DNA of 64,000 nucleotides from Crystallibacter permensis (lineage in GTDB: Bacteria > Actinomycetota > Actinomycetes > Actinomycetales > Micrococcaceae). The notes under the pieces were generated by a model, which was given only the letters and a program-made list of their open reading frames with translations, did no database searches and was not told the DNA's origin. A program made the translations under genes and the position numbers. Positions 50,528-59,110 of this stretch are shown one piece after another; positions within the stretch are counted from its first letter, which is position 1; every line of letters starts with the position of its first letter. Location of the stretch: positions 1 through 64,000 of the forward strand of contig NZ_JAODLR010000012.1 of the NCBI RefSeq assembly GCF_025960875.1, written 5' to 3'.

Positions 50528-53011
50528 CTACCGGGCGAAGGCCCGCAGCCGCAGGGAGTTCGCCACCACCAGGACGGAGCTCGCCGCCATGGCGGCGCCG
50601 GCGATCATCGGGTTCAGCAATCCGAATGCCGCTACCGGGATGCCGAGGGTGTTGTAGGCGAAGGCCCAGAACAGGTTGCTCTTGATGGTGCTCAGCGTCT
50701 TGCGGCTCAGCTCGATGGACTGCACCACCTGGCCCAGATCGCTGCCCATCACCGTGATGTCCGCGGCCTCGATGGCGACATCCGTTCCGGCGCCCATGGC
50801 GATTCCGAGGTCGGCCTGCGCCAAAGCGGCAGCATCATTCACACCGTCGCCGACCATCGCCACGGTCTTGCCGGCGTCCTGCAGTTTCTGCACGGCCTCG
50901 ACCTTGCCCTCGGGGAGGACATCGGCGAAGACGTCTTCGGCGGCAATTCCGACGGCGGCCGCAACCTGGGCGGCGACTGCGCCGTTGTCTCCGGTCAGCA
51001 GGATCGGGCGGAGGCCCAGTTCCTTGAGGCGGGCAATCGCCGCGGCCGAGCTGTCCTTGATGGTGTCCTTGAGACTGACGATGCCGGCAAGTTCGCCGTC
51101 CACGGCCACCCAGATGGCGGTCGCGCCGGACTCCTGCTGTTCCAGCAGGAGAGCACGGTCCTGCGGCGTCAGGTTGATGCCGTTCTCTTCCAGCCAGCCG
51201 GTCCGGCCCGCCACCACGGTAAGACGTCCGCCGTCGTTATTTGTCACGAGGCCGCGTACACCGCCGCCGGCCGCACTGTGGAAATCCGTCAGTGCCGGCA
51301 AACCGGCTTGGGCTGACAGGCCCGTGGCTGTCCCGCCGGTGCGGGTAGCGGCCGAGGCGAGGCGTTCCTTGGCAGCGTCGACGATCGCGTGGGCGATCGG
51401 ATGTTCGGAGCCGGATTCGACCGCGCCGGCCAGCGCCAGCACCTCGTCTTCGGAATGAGCGCCAAGGGCGACGACGCCGGAAACAGCCTGCTTGCCGGTG
51501 GTCACGGTGCCCGTCTTGTCCAGCAGAATGGTGTCCACGTGCCGGGTGTCCTCAAGGATCTGCGGCCCCTTGATCAGGATGCCCAGCTGCGCGCCCCTGC
51601 CCGTGCCGGTGAGCAGCGCGGTCGGCGTGGCCAGCCCCAGTGCGCAGGGGCAGGCGATGACCAGGACCGTCACCGCGGCGGTGAAAGCGGACTCCAGGTC
51701 GCCGGTGAGGACCAGCCACAGGATGAAAGTAACGACGGCGATGGCCAGCACGATGGGGACGAAGACCGAGCTGATGCGGTCCGCCAGCCGGGCGATGGGC
51801 GCCTTGCCTGCCTGCGCCTGGCTGACCAGCCGGCCCATCTGCGCCAGCGTCGTATCCGAGCCGACGCGGGTCGCCCGGACCAGCAGGCGGCCGGAAGTGT
51901 TGATGGTGGCGCCGGTGACCGTGTCATCCACGTCCACTTCCACCGGGACAGATTCGCCCGTGATCAGCGATGTGTCGACGGCGGAATGTCCCTCGACCAC
52001 GTAGCCGTCGGTGGCGATCTTCTCGCCGGGGCGGACCACGATGAGGTCGCCGGGAACCAGCTGTTGCGCGGATACCTTCACCTCGGCGCCGTCGCGCAGC
52101 ACCGTGGCTTCCTTGGCCCCGAGATTCAGCAGGGACTTGAGCGCGTTGCCAGCCTTCTGCTTGGCGTTGGCTTCGAGATAGCGCCCCAGCAGCAGGAAGG
52201 TGGTGACGACGGCGGCGGTCTCGAAGTAGAGCGCGTGGTCGGCCATGCTGCCGTGGACATGCTCAGTCATCATCGGGTCCATCAGCAGTTGCCACGCGGA
52301 GAAGAAGAACGCCGCGAGGACGCCGATCGACACCAGCGTGTCCATGGTTGAGGCAAGATGCCGTGCGTTGATCGCCGCGGCGCGGTGGAAGGGCCAGGCA
52401 GACCAGAACACCACAGGGATGGACAGCGCGAAGACAACCCACCCCCAGTGCGGGAACTGCGCGCCCGGGATCATCGAGATGGCGAAGATCGGGGCGGTCA
52501 GAATGGCGGCAGTCCACAGCCGGGGCTTTAGCTGGGCGGCCGTACCGCCGTGCGCCATGTGGTCTTCGTGCCCGGCGTGCTCGTCATGTAAAGCGGTGGA
52601 GTCCGTCGAATCCGGCTGGCGCGAGTTATGGCGCAGCGAGGAACGAGCGGAGTCATTGTTTGAGCGCAGGATCGACGGCGGAACCGACTCCGGCGCCTCT
52701 CGGTGCGGGGCATGGTGGGGCGAGGATTTGATGCGGGCGCGGTAACCGGTGGCCTTGACCGTGTCGAGCAGCTGCTGGTCCGACACGTTTTCGGGCACAG
52801 TGACCTGAGCCGATTCGAGGGGGAGATTGACGCTGGCTTGGACACCTTCGAGCTTGCCCAGTTTGCGCTCCACGCGGTTGACGCAGGACGCGCACGTCAT
52901 GCCTTCGATCTCCAGCTCGACCAGCCGGGTCGGAGCCACTTCCGTACCGCTGATTCCGGCAGGGCCGGCCTGGTTGCTGCTTTTAATCCGGGCACCCGTG
53001 TTCTGGGCCAT
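50528..53011 (-). CDS. copA: Copper-exporting P1B-type ATPase
   Basis: 827 residues. One N-terminal heavy-metal domain (MTCASC, about residue 39-44), a His-rich linker (HDEHAGHEDHMAHGG, about 142-156), then eight membrane segments with the CPC motif ACPCALGLATP, phosphorylation site DKTGTVTTG, SEHPIA histidine motif and the hinge GDGVNDAAALAQADLGIAMG. It pumps Cu(I) (or Ag) out of the cell. Last gene of csoR-copZ-copA; convergent with the glutaredoxin-like gene. Confidence 0.92.
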   Translation of the reverse strand: MAQNTGARIKSSNQAGPAGISGTEVAPTRLVELEIEGMTCASCVNRVERKLGKLEGVQASVNLPLESAQVTVPENVSDQQLLDTVKATGYRARIKSSPHHAPHREAPESVPPSILRSNNDSARSSLRHNSRQPDSTDSTALHDEHAGHEDHMAHGGTAAQLKPRLWTAAILTAPIFAISMIPGAQFPHWGWVVFALSIPVVFWSAWPFHRAAAINARHLASTMDTLVSIGVLAAFFFSAWQLLMDPMMTEHVHGSMADHALYFETAAVVTTFLLLGRYLEANAKQKAGNALKSLLNLGAKEATVLRDGAEVKVSAQQLVPGDLIVVRPGEKIATDGYVVEGHSAVDTSLITGESVPVEVDVDDTVTGATINTSGRLLVRATRVGSDTTLAQMGRLVSQAQAGKAPIARLADRISSVFVPIVLAIAVVTFILWLVLTGDLESAFTAAVTVLVIACPCALGLATPTALLTGTGRGAQLGILIKGPQILEDTRHVDTILLDKTGTVTTGKQAVSGVVALGAHSEDEVLALAGAVESGSEHPIAHAIVDAAKERLASAATRTGGTATGLSAQAGLPALTDFHSAAGGGVRGLVTNNDGGRLTVVAGRTGWLEENGINLTPQDRALLLEQQESGATAIWVAVDGELAGIVSLKDTIKDSSAAAIARLKELGLRPILLTGDNGAVAAQVAAAVGIAAEDVFADVLPEGKVEAVQKLQDAGKTVAMVGDGVNDAAALAQADLGIAMGAGTDVAIEAADITVMGSDLGQVVQSIELSRKTLSTIKSNLFWAFAYNTLGIPVAAFGLLNPMIAGAAMAASSVLVVANSLRLRAFAR

Positions 53012-53080
53012 GATTGCCTTCTTCCCCTTCGATTCTCAGAGGCGGGCCCTTCGCATCACGCGGCGCCCGCCGTCGTACTC

Positions 53081-53308
53081 TTACGCGTCTGCTGCGACGA
53101 CCAGATAACCCGCTTCGGCTACAGCCTCGCCGATCTGTTCCGGATCCAGGTCGCCGGTGGAGTTGACGGTGGCGGTGGAAATGCCGCCCTTGTTCAGCTC
53201 GATGGCGACGCCCTGCACGCCGTTGATGGCCTTGAGTTCTTCGGTGACTGCGTCGATGCAGTGGCCGCAGGTCATGCCGTCAATGCTGACTTTGGTGATG
53301 GTGCTCAT
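53081..53308 (-). CDS. copZ: CopZ-like copper chaperone
   Basis: 75-residue HMA-fold protein with the Cu(I) site GMTCGHCIDAV (Cys about 14 and 17) and the partner segment EAVAEAGYLV. It carries Cu(I) in the cytosol and hands it to CopA. GGAGG precedes the ATG. It lies between csoR and copA. Confidence 0.92.
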   Translation of the reverse strand: MSTITKVSIDGMTCGHCIDAVTEELKAINGVQGVAIELNKGGISTATVNSTGDLDPEQIGEAVAEAGYLVVAADA

Positions 53309-53340
53309 GGTTCCTCCTGCTGGGGTTGAATCTGGATGGG

Positions 53341-53706
53341 CTAGCGAAGCAGCCGGCCGATGGCGTCCGAGGCTTCCTTGACCTTGTCCTGCACGATGGT
53401 CGGGTCCCCGGCGGCTTCGGAATCCTTCGCGGCACCGACCACGCAGTGCGCGATGTGGTCCTCGAGCAGCCCGATGCTGACGGCGTGCAGGGCTTTGTTG
53501 ACCGCGGATACCTGGGTGAGGATGTCGATGCAGTACTTGTCCTCGTCCACCATGCGGGCGATGCCCCGGACCTGGCCTTCGATGCGCTTGAGTCGGCGCA
53601 GGTAGGCCGCTTTGTCTGTGGTGTAAGCGTGTCCGATGTGCTCGTCGGCTACGAGGGCATCCTCAAGGACCGACGGCTCGGCCGCGGGAAGATCTGTCTG
53701 GCTCAT
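53341..53706 (-). CDS. csoR: CsoR-family copper-sensing repressor
   Basis: 121 residues, all-helical CsoR/RcnR fold. The metal ligands have true CsoR spacing: Cys59 (KYCID), His84 and Cys88 (DHIAHC), 25 and 4 residues apart. Y/E second-sphere residues and RRLKRIEGQVRGIARM are present. It represses the operon until Cu(I) binds. The N-terminal extension of 30 residues is longer than usual. A perfect operator lies 34 bp upstream. Confidence 0.93.
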   Translation of the reverse strand: MSQTDLPAAEPSVLEDALVADEHIGHAYTTDKAAYLRRLKRIEGQVRGIARMVDEDKYCIDILTQVSAVNKALHAVSIGLLEDHIAHCVVGAAKDSEAAGDPTIVQDKVKEASDAIGRLLR

Positions 53707-53740
53707 GGCGTTCCTTCCGGTGAACTTCTATATCCAAGGT

Positions 53741-53757
53741 ATACCCCTTGGGGGTAT
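53741..53757. promoter_or_regulatory. CsoR operator
   Basis: Perfect inverted repeat ATACCCC-TTG-GGGGTAT, the classic CsoR box (GTATACCCC... on the left flank). It is placed to block transcription of csoR-copZ-copA. Confidence 0.85.
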
Positions 53758-53838
53758 GAATCAAGGGCGTATGGTCAACGCCTCACCATCGGTCGCTTAC
53801 TGCGGCCTCAGTGCATACCTCGCTACGGTCCCGTCACG

Positions 53839-53909
53839 GCGAGAACGTCCCTTAAACGCGAGATCGTCCCATACACCCGGGTGTCGGGCAGGTAAGGGAC
53901 GATCTCGTG
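53839..53909. repeat. 70-bp palindromic repeat, copy 2
   Basis: Same three-arm plan as 36923-36992: GCGAGAACGTCCCTTA, then CGCGAGATCGTCCCAT, then AAGGGACGATCTCGTG inverted after about 19 bp. Arms 2 and 3 differ from copy 1 at a paired position (A-T in AGAACG/CGTTCT becomes T-A in AGATCG/CGATCT), so pairing is kept. It lies between the copper operon promoter and a DHA2 gene end. Confidence 0.8.
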
Positions 53910-53965
53910 GGCGGAATGCAGCCCGGGCTGCTTGGCCCGTAACTCAGGGCTGCACCGCCCAGGAA

Positions 53966-55468
53966 TCAGGACTGGGCGTCGCGCAAGGTGCGGAAGGCCA
54001 GCCAGGCCGCGGCAACCATCAGCACGGACGCGATTCCGGCCGTGACCGTGACGCCGCTGTCGAAGGCGTGGAATGCCGACTCCAGTAGTGAGTCCGCGGT
54101 TCCGCCGGGAAGTTCGGCGGCAGTGTTGATGGCGCCGCCCAAGGTCTCGCTGGCTATCGCCTGCTGCGCCGCGGTGAGGTTTGCGGGCAGGTCGATGTTC
54201 TGCCGGTAGGCCGCCACCAGGATGCTGCCGAGCACCGCGGTGCCGAAGACCGAGCCCACCTCGTAGGCGGTTTCGGAAACCGCAGACGCCGCACCGGCCT
54301 TGGCCGCCGGGACGCTGGAGAGGATCAGGTCATTGGAGAGTGTTTCCGAAGCGCCCACGCCCGCGCCGAGTACGGCGAAGGCCAGCATAAGGTTTCCGGC
54401 CGAGGCGCCGGGGGCTGCGGCCACCATCCAGTAGGCCGTCGCCGAGAGCAGCAGTGCGACGGACACCACCAGGTGCGGGCGGACCCGGCGCACCAGCGGC
54501 ACCACCAGCAGGCCGGCAATGATGGTGATCGCGAGGCCGGGCAGCAGCACCAGTCCGGCATCCAGAGGGCTCAGCCCAAGGATCAGCTGCAGGTGCTGGG
54601 ACACGAAGTACAGGAAGCCGACCAGCGAGAACACCGCCAGCAGGTTGACCAGCACCGCGCCGGTGAACGGCCGGACCGTGAAAAGCCGCACGTCCAGCAT
54701 CGGCTGGTGCCGGCGAAGCTGGCGCCGGGTGAACAGCCAACCGGCGGTCACTCCAAGCGCGGCAATGGCCAGCGTCGCCATGAGGTTGCCGCCGTTGGCG
54801 AGGTTCTTGATGGCGTAGACCACCGGCAGCATCGTGGCGATGGAAAGGAAAATGCTCCAAATATCGACGGCGCCCGGTGCCGGATCCTTGGACTCCGGCA
54901 CGAAGAGCGGGGTCATGACGAGCATCAGCACCAACACCGGTACGGCCAGCAGGAACACGGAGCCCCACCAGAAGTGCTCCAGCAGCAGTCCGCCCAGGAT
55001 CGGGCCCAGCGCGGCACCGGCGGAGAAGCCGGCGGCCCAGACCGCGATGGCCAGGCGGCGCTGCCCGCGGTCGGTGAAGATGTTGCGGATCAGGGAAAGC
55101 GTGGCCGGCATCAGCATGGCACCGAAGACGCCCAAGCCGGCACGCGCGGCCACCAGCACCTCGGCGCTGGGGGCGAAGGCCGCCAGCACAGAAAAGACGG
55201 CAAAACCCACGGCACCCGTGATCAGCATGCGCCTGCGGCCGAACCGGTCGCCCAGGCTCCCCATGGCAACCAGCAGGCCCGCGAGCACCAATGGATAGAT
55301 GTCGATAATCCAGAGCAGGGTGGTCCCGCTGGTGTTGAACTCCAGCGAGATGGCAGGCAGGGCAAAGCTCAGCACCGTATTGTCGACGGCGACCAGCAGC
55401 ACGGGCAGCATGAGCGCTGCCAGGGCGGTCCATTCTTTGCGGCCGGCACGTTGGGTGATGGTGAGCAT
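53966..55468 (-). CDS. DHA2-family MFS drug exporter (14 TM)
   Basis: 500 residues with 14 hydrophobic segments. VAVDNTVLSFALPAISLEF (helix 1), GSLGDRFGRRRMLITGAVG (motif A) and LGPILGGLLLEHFWWGSVF (motif C) are of the DHA2/QacA-SmvA type. Start at ATG 55468 with AGGAGG six bases upstream. Divergent from a TetR gene that would normally repress it. Likely exports cationic drugs or dyes. Confidence 0.9.
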   Translation of the reverse strand: MLTITQRAGRKEWTALAALMLPVLLVAVDNTVLSFALPAISLEFNTSGTTLLWIIDIYPLVLAGLLVAMGSLGDRFGRRRMLITGAVGFAVFSVLAAFAPSAEVLVAARAGLGVFGAMLMPATLSLIRNIFTDRGQRRLAIAVWAAGFSAGAALGPILGGLLLEHFWWGSVFLLAVPVLVLMLVMTPLFVPESKDPAPGAVDIWSIFLSIATMLPVVYAIKNLANGGNLMATLAIAALGVTAGWLFTRRQLRRHQPMLDVRLFTVRPFTGAVLVNLLAVFSLVGFLYFVSQHLQLILGLSPLDAGLVLLPGLAITIIAGLLVVPLVRRVRPHLVVSVALLLSATAYWMVAAAPGASAGNLMLAFAVLGAGVGASETLSNDLILSSVPAAKAGAASAVSETAYEVGSVFGTAVLGSILVAAYRQNIDLPANLTAAQQAIASETLGGAINTAAELPGGTADSLLESAFHAFDSGVTVTAGIASVLMVAAAWLAFRTLRDAQS

Positions 55469-55556
55469 AGTGCACCTCCTGAAAAATTGCGGGGATGCAT
55501 CTACTGTACCGGCTGGACGGTTTAGCGGCAAGCCGATCGAAAGCTAGGATGGATGG

Positions 55557-56097
55557 ATGGCCAGTGCAAAAGACCGGATCCTTGACAGCTTTGAAGACAT
55601 CCTCATCAAGGAGGGCGAACGGGCCGCCACCATGGACGCCGTTGCGGCGGCGGCAGGGGTGTCCAAGGGCGGGCTGCTCTACCACTTCCCGTCCAAGGAG
55701 GCCATGGTGGAAGGGCTCTGCGCGCGGCTCGCGGTCCTGACGGCGGAAGATGCTGAGAAGATCGGCAAGGCGCCGGAGGGGGCGGCCCGCTATTACGTCC
55801 GCACGTCCTTGTATATGGATTCGCCGTTGGACCGGGCCATTGTTGCCGTGGCGCGCCTGGTGCAGCAGGGGCATCCCGCGGCGGCGCAGACCTTTGCGCA
55901 TATCGAGGCTCTCTGGCTGGATGCGCTGGAAAAGGCCCTCGGCAGCAGGCCGGTCGCACAGGCCATCAAGCTGATGGGGGGACGGGCTCTATTACAGCGC
56001 TACCTTTTTCGCGGGGGCCGGCCAGCCCGCCAAGGTTACCGCAGCAGAGCTGGAAGCGCTGCTGGAGCAGGTGGACGCCCTCGTGGAACGCAGCTGA
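55557..56097 (+). pseudogene. TetR-family regulator, frameshifted in a G run
   Basis: The N-terminal HTH is intact (RILDSFEDILIKEGERAATM, AAAGVSKGGLLYHFPSKEAM), and the ligand domain reads well to AQAIKLM (about residue 140). At 55976-55981 there are six G; five would continue as DGLYYSATFFAGAGQPAKVT, then AAELEALLEQVDALVERS and TGA at 56095, giving a normal 179-residue TetR. As read, the frame runs on to 56213 with an Arg/Ser-rich tail. Either a real slip mutation, phase variation or a sequencing error. It is divergent from the DHA2 exporter. Confidence 0.8.
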
Positions 56098-56143
56098 CCT
56101 TGAATGCCTTGCCTTCCGGCCTGGTCAGCTCGACACGTGAGCG

Positions 56144-57118
56144 TCAGGCATGGGTTTCCTCTTCCACCAGGGCGGTGGCGATGCTGTCCGAATCTTCCAG
56201 CGCGGCTAGGTAGCGTTCGGCGTCGAGCGCGGCCGAGCAGCCGGTGCCCGCGGCGGTGATGGCCTGCCGGTAGCGGTGGTCCACGGCGTCGCCACAAGCG
56301 AAAACGCCCCGCTGGCTGGTCACGGTGGTGGGGGAGTCCACCTTAATGTAGCCCTCCGCATCCAGATCGATCTGGCCCTTGACCAGTTCGGTCCGCGGCA
56401 GGTGCCCAATGGCCACGAAAATCCCCGTGGCGGACAGTTCGCGCGTAGCCCCGGTGATGGTGTCAGTCAGCGTCACGCCGGAGACCTTGCCGTCGCCGTG
56501 GATGGCGGAAACGGTGCTGTTCCACTCGAAGCGGATCTTCTCGTTGTCCCGCGCCCGCTGCGCCATGATCTTCGACGCCCGCAAGGCATCCCGGCGAACG
56601 ACGACGGTGACGGACTTCCCGAACCGCGTCAGGAAAAGCGCTTCCTCCATGGCCGAATCCCCGCCGCCGACGACGATGATGTCCTGCTCGCGGAAGAAGA
56701 ACCCGTCGCAGGTGGCGCACCAGGAAACCCCGTGGCCGGAGAACTTCTTTTCCTCCGGCAGGCCCAGCTCCTTGTAGGCGGAGCCGGTAGCCAGGATGAC
56801 CGCCGGTGCCTGGTAGACGTTCTCGCCGGTGGTGACCACTTCTTTAAGGTGGCCTTCGAGCGAGACGGAAGAGACGTCGTCGTACTCAATGGTGGCACCG
56901 AACCTTGCCGCCTGCTGCTGCAGGTTCTCCATCAGCTCCGGGCCCTGGATACCCTCGGGAAAACCCGGGAAGTTCTCCACGTCGGTAGTGTTCATCAGCG
57001 CGCCGCCCGCGGTCACCGCGCCGGCGATCACACGGGGTTCCAGCCCGGCCCGTGCGGCGTAGATCGCCGCGGTGTAGCCCGCGGGGCCGGAGCCGATGAT
57101 GATGATCTTCTCGCTCAT
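56144..57118 (-). CDS. trxB: Thioredoxin reductase
   Basis: 324-residue FAD/NADPH flavoenzyme that reduces thioredoxin. FAD motif [17 protein letters not shown] (residue 9), redox CATC (Cys134, Cys137), NADPH motif [11 protein letters not shown] (about 155) and the C-terminal [21 protein letters not shown]. Start ATG 57118 with GAAGGAG; the frame is open far upstream but that overlaps arsC. It directly follows an arsenate reductase in the same direction (32-bp gap), consistent with supplying electrons to it. Confidence 0.93.
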   Translation of the reverse strand: MSEKIIIIGSGPAGYTAAIYAARAGLEPRVIAGAVTAGGALMNTTDVENFPGFPEGIQGPELMENLQQQAARFGATIEYDDVSSVSLEGHLKEVVTTGENVYQAPAVILATGSAYKELGLPEEKKFSGHGVSWCATCDGFFFREQDIIVVGGGDSAMEEALFLTRFGKSVTVVVRRDALRASKIMAQRARDNEKIRFEWNSTVSAIHGDGKVSGVTLTDTITGATRELSATGIFVAIGHLPRTELVKGQIDLDAEGYIKVDSPTTVTSQRGVFACGDAVDHRYRQAITAAGTGCSAALDAERYLAALEDSDSIATALVEEETHA

Positions 57119-57150
57119 GATGTTTCTCCTTCGGGTGCCGTCGCCGCGGG

Positions 57151-57585
57151 CTAGCTGGCGTCCGGGTGCAGCGCGGGGAGCAGGCCGGATACCAGGTTCT
57201 GAACCCGGGCCTTGATATCGTCGCGCAGGACGCGGGCGGCGCCAACGTCCTTGCCGGCTGGCTCCGTCAGCTCCCAGTCCTCGTACTTCCGGCCGGGGAT
57301 GACCGGGACATCGTCGCCGCCGCCCAAGGTGATGACCATGTTGGCGTCGTGGAGCTGCTCCGTAGTGAGCTGTTTGGTGGTGCGGCCGGAAATGTCGATT
57401 CCGTCCTCCGCCATGGCTTCCACCACCGCGGGATTGACCGCTTTTGCCGGCCGGGATCCGGCGGACCGGACGTCGATGGCGCCCCTGGACAGGTGCTCCA
57501 GGTAGGCGGCGGCCATTTGCGAGCGGCCCGCGTTGTGGACGCAGACGAAGAGGACGGTGGGCTTGTGGCTGTTGGTCTCGGTCAT
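57151..57585 (-). CDS. arsC: Arsenate reductase, LMW phosphatase fold
   Basis: 144 residues. The P-loop CX5R is [13 protein letters not shown] (Cys15 to Arg21), with the later acid in [10 protein letters not shown]. This is the thioredoxin- or mycothiol-linked arsenate reductase family that reduces arsenate to arsenite. Start at ATG 57585 with AAAGGA; upstream frame is hydrophobic by chance. It is followed by trxB on the same strand. No arsenite pump or ArsR is adjacent, so resistance would need genes elsewhere. Confidence 0.85.
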   Translation of the reverse strand: MTETNSHKPTVLFVCVHNAGRSQMAAAYLEHLSRGAIDVRSAGSRPAKAVNPAVVEAMAEDGIDISGRTTKQLTTEQLHDANMVITLGGGDDVPVIPGRKYEDWELTEPAGKDVGAARVLRDDIKARVQNLVSGLLPALHPDAS

Positions 57586-57787
57586 GGCGGGTCCTTTGCT
57601 TCTGCCGGCGGTGCCTCTGGGGTGAAGAAACGTTCCGGCGCGGGCTGTATAGACCAGTGCAACAAGAACCGCGGCTACTATCAAGAGCCTTCGCCTTCCC
57701 GGCCGGCGCGAAGACCCTCCCGGCAGCCAATCTGGGCATAATGGACTTCACGTCCCTCTTCGGAATCCGCCTGCAGAAAGCGACCCC

Positions 57788-58210
57788 ATGACCCCTCAGC
57801 CAGCTAAGCCCAGCGTCCTCTTCGTCTGCTCCTCCAACAGCGGCAAGTCCCCGATGGCCGCCGGTTTGATGGAAAAACTGGCCAACGGCACGGTGGGGGT
57901 GCACTCGTGCGGCACCAAACCCGGGACCGCGGTCAACCAGGAATCGGCCGAGGCGCTGCTCGAAAAGGGCATCGACATCAGCGCAGGGACGCCCACTGCG
58001 GTGACCGAAGAAGCGCAGCGGGCGGCCGACGTCGTCGTTATTCTGGGCACCAACGCGCAGCTGGAGGAGGTGCCGGGCACGCGCTACGAGCGTTGGGAAA
58101 TCGGCGAACCGAGCCTGCGCGACATCCATGGCATGGAACGGATGCGCCTGGTCCGCGACGAGATCGACGCCCGCGTGCACCGGCTCTACGAAGAGCTCGT
58201 CGGCGAGTAG
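57788..58210 (+). CDS. LMW phosphatase-fold protein, Arg-to-Lys P-loop
   Basis: 140 residues, divergent from arsC (202 bp apart). The P-loop reads [16 protein letters not shown]: the phosphate-binding Arg of CX5R is Lys. The same change occurs, as I recall, in corynebacterial mycothiol/mycoredoxin-dependent arsenate reductases, so it may be a mycothiol-type ArsC. A second Cys is in [11 protein letters not shown]. The final acidic loop is [18 protein letters not shown]. Confidence 0.8.
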   Translation: MTPQPAKPSVLFVCSSNSGKSPMAAGLMEKLANGTVGVHSCGTKPGTAVNQESAEALLEKGIDISAGTPTAVTEEAQRAADVVVILGTNAQLEEVPGTRYERWEIGEPSLRDIHGMERMRLVRDEIDARVHRLYEELVGE

Positions 58211-58302
58211 GCGAAGACCACAACTAACGACGACGGCGGGAGGTCCCATAATGGGGCCGCCCGTCTGTGCTTGGGGGGATACGCACCGAACCGCGCGAGC
58301 TG

Positions 58303-59109
58303 TCAGACGGCCAGGTGCTTCGACAGGGCCGGGAGCAGGCTGGCCGCTGCGCTGACGGCGATGGCGGCCGGGTCTTTACCGGGCAGGCCGGGAAGCCCGA
58401 TCGGGCAACTGATGGTGTCGATGACGTCGGCCTCATGCCCCTCGGCCTGTAGTTTCTGGCGGAACCTGGACCACTTGGCCGAGGAGCCGATGAGACCCAC
58501 CGAGCCGAGGTCGCCGCGGCGCAGCGCGGCGTCGCACAGCAGGAAGTCTTCGGCATGGTCGTGGGTCATGATGAACACGTGCGAGCCCGGCGGCAGGGTG
58601 CCCAAGGTGGAATCCGGGACAGGGCTGTGCTGGGGGTGGACTTCGGCCGGCCCCGCCAGGACGTCGGCGAGGCGGGCGGGATCAAGCTGGTCGGCCCTGC
58701 TGTCCACAAGCTGCAGTTCGATCGGCAGCCGGGAAAGGATCCGGGCCAGCTCGTGGCCCACGTGCCCTATGCCGAAGATGGCAACGGTGGCACGGGCTGG
58801 AAACGGCTCGAGGAGAACACTGACTGCTCCTCCACAGCACTGCTGCCCGTGCTCGGTGACGGCATGTTCATTGAGCGGGAACGGCAGGCTCTCCGGGACC
58901 GTGCCTCCTGCCCGGAGCATCGCGCGGGCCCGGTCGATGACCGTTGCCTCGAGATTGCCGCCGCCGATGCTGCCCCAGGTGGACTCGGCGCCGACCACCA
59001 TCTTTGCTCCCGCCTCCCGCGGGGCATGGCCCCGCGCCTCGGTGACCGTAGCCAGGACGCTGGGCAGGCCAGCCGAGCGCAGATCCTGCAGCGCCTGCAG
59101 CCAGTCCAT
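58303..59109 (-). CDS. xdhC: XdhC/CoxI molybdoenzyme maturation protein
   Basis: 268 residues. The N-terminal XdhC/CoxI domain has [35 protein letters not shown] and [17 protein letters not shown]. The C-terminal Rossmann-like domain starts [17 protein letters not shown] and contains [13 protein letters not shown]. It binds and protects molybdenum cofactor and hands it to xanthine dehydrogenase. The start lies one base after the XdhB stop. Confidence 0.9.
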   Translation of the reverse strand: MDWLQALQDLRSAGLPSVLATVTEARGHAPREAGAKMVVGAESTWGSIGGGNLEATVIDRARAMLRAGGTVPESLPFPLNEHAVTEHGQQCCGGAVSVLLEPFPARATVAIFGIGHVGHELARILSRLPIELQLVDSRADQLDPARLADVLAGPAEVHPQHSPVPDSTLGTLPPGSHVFIMTHDHAEDFLLCDAALRRGDLGSVGLIGSSAKWSRFRQKLQAEGHEADVIDTISCPIGLPGLPGKDPAAIAVSAAASLLPALSKHLAV

Positions 59110-59110
59110 C

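Noticed and set aside
56144-58249. A 701-residue thioredoxin reductase with a long N-terminal extension.
   Set aside because: TrxB begins at 57118 with its own ribosome site; the extension is antisense or out of frame across arsC and the neighbouring gene.
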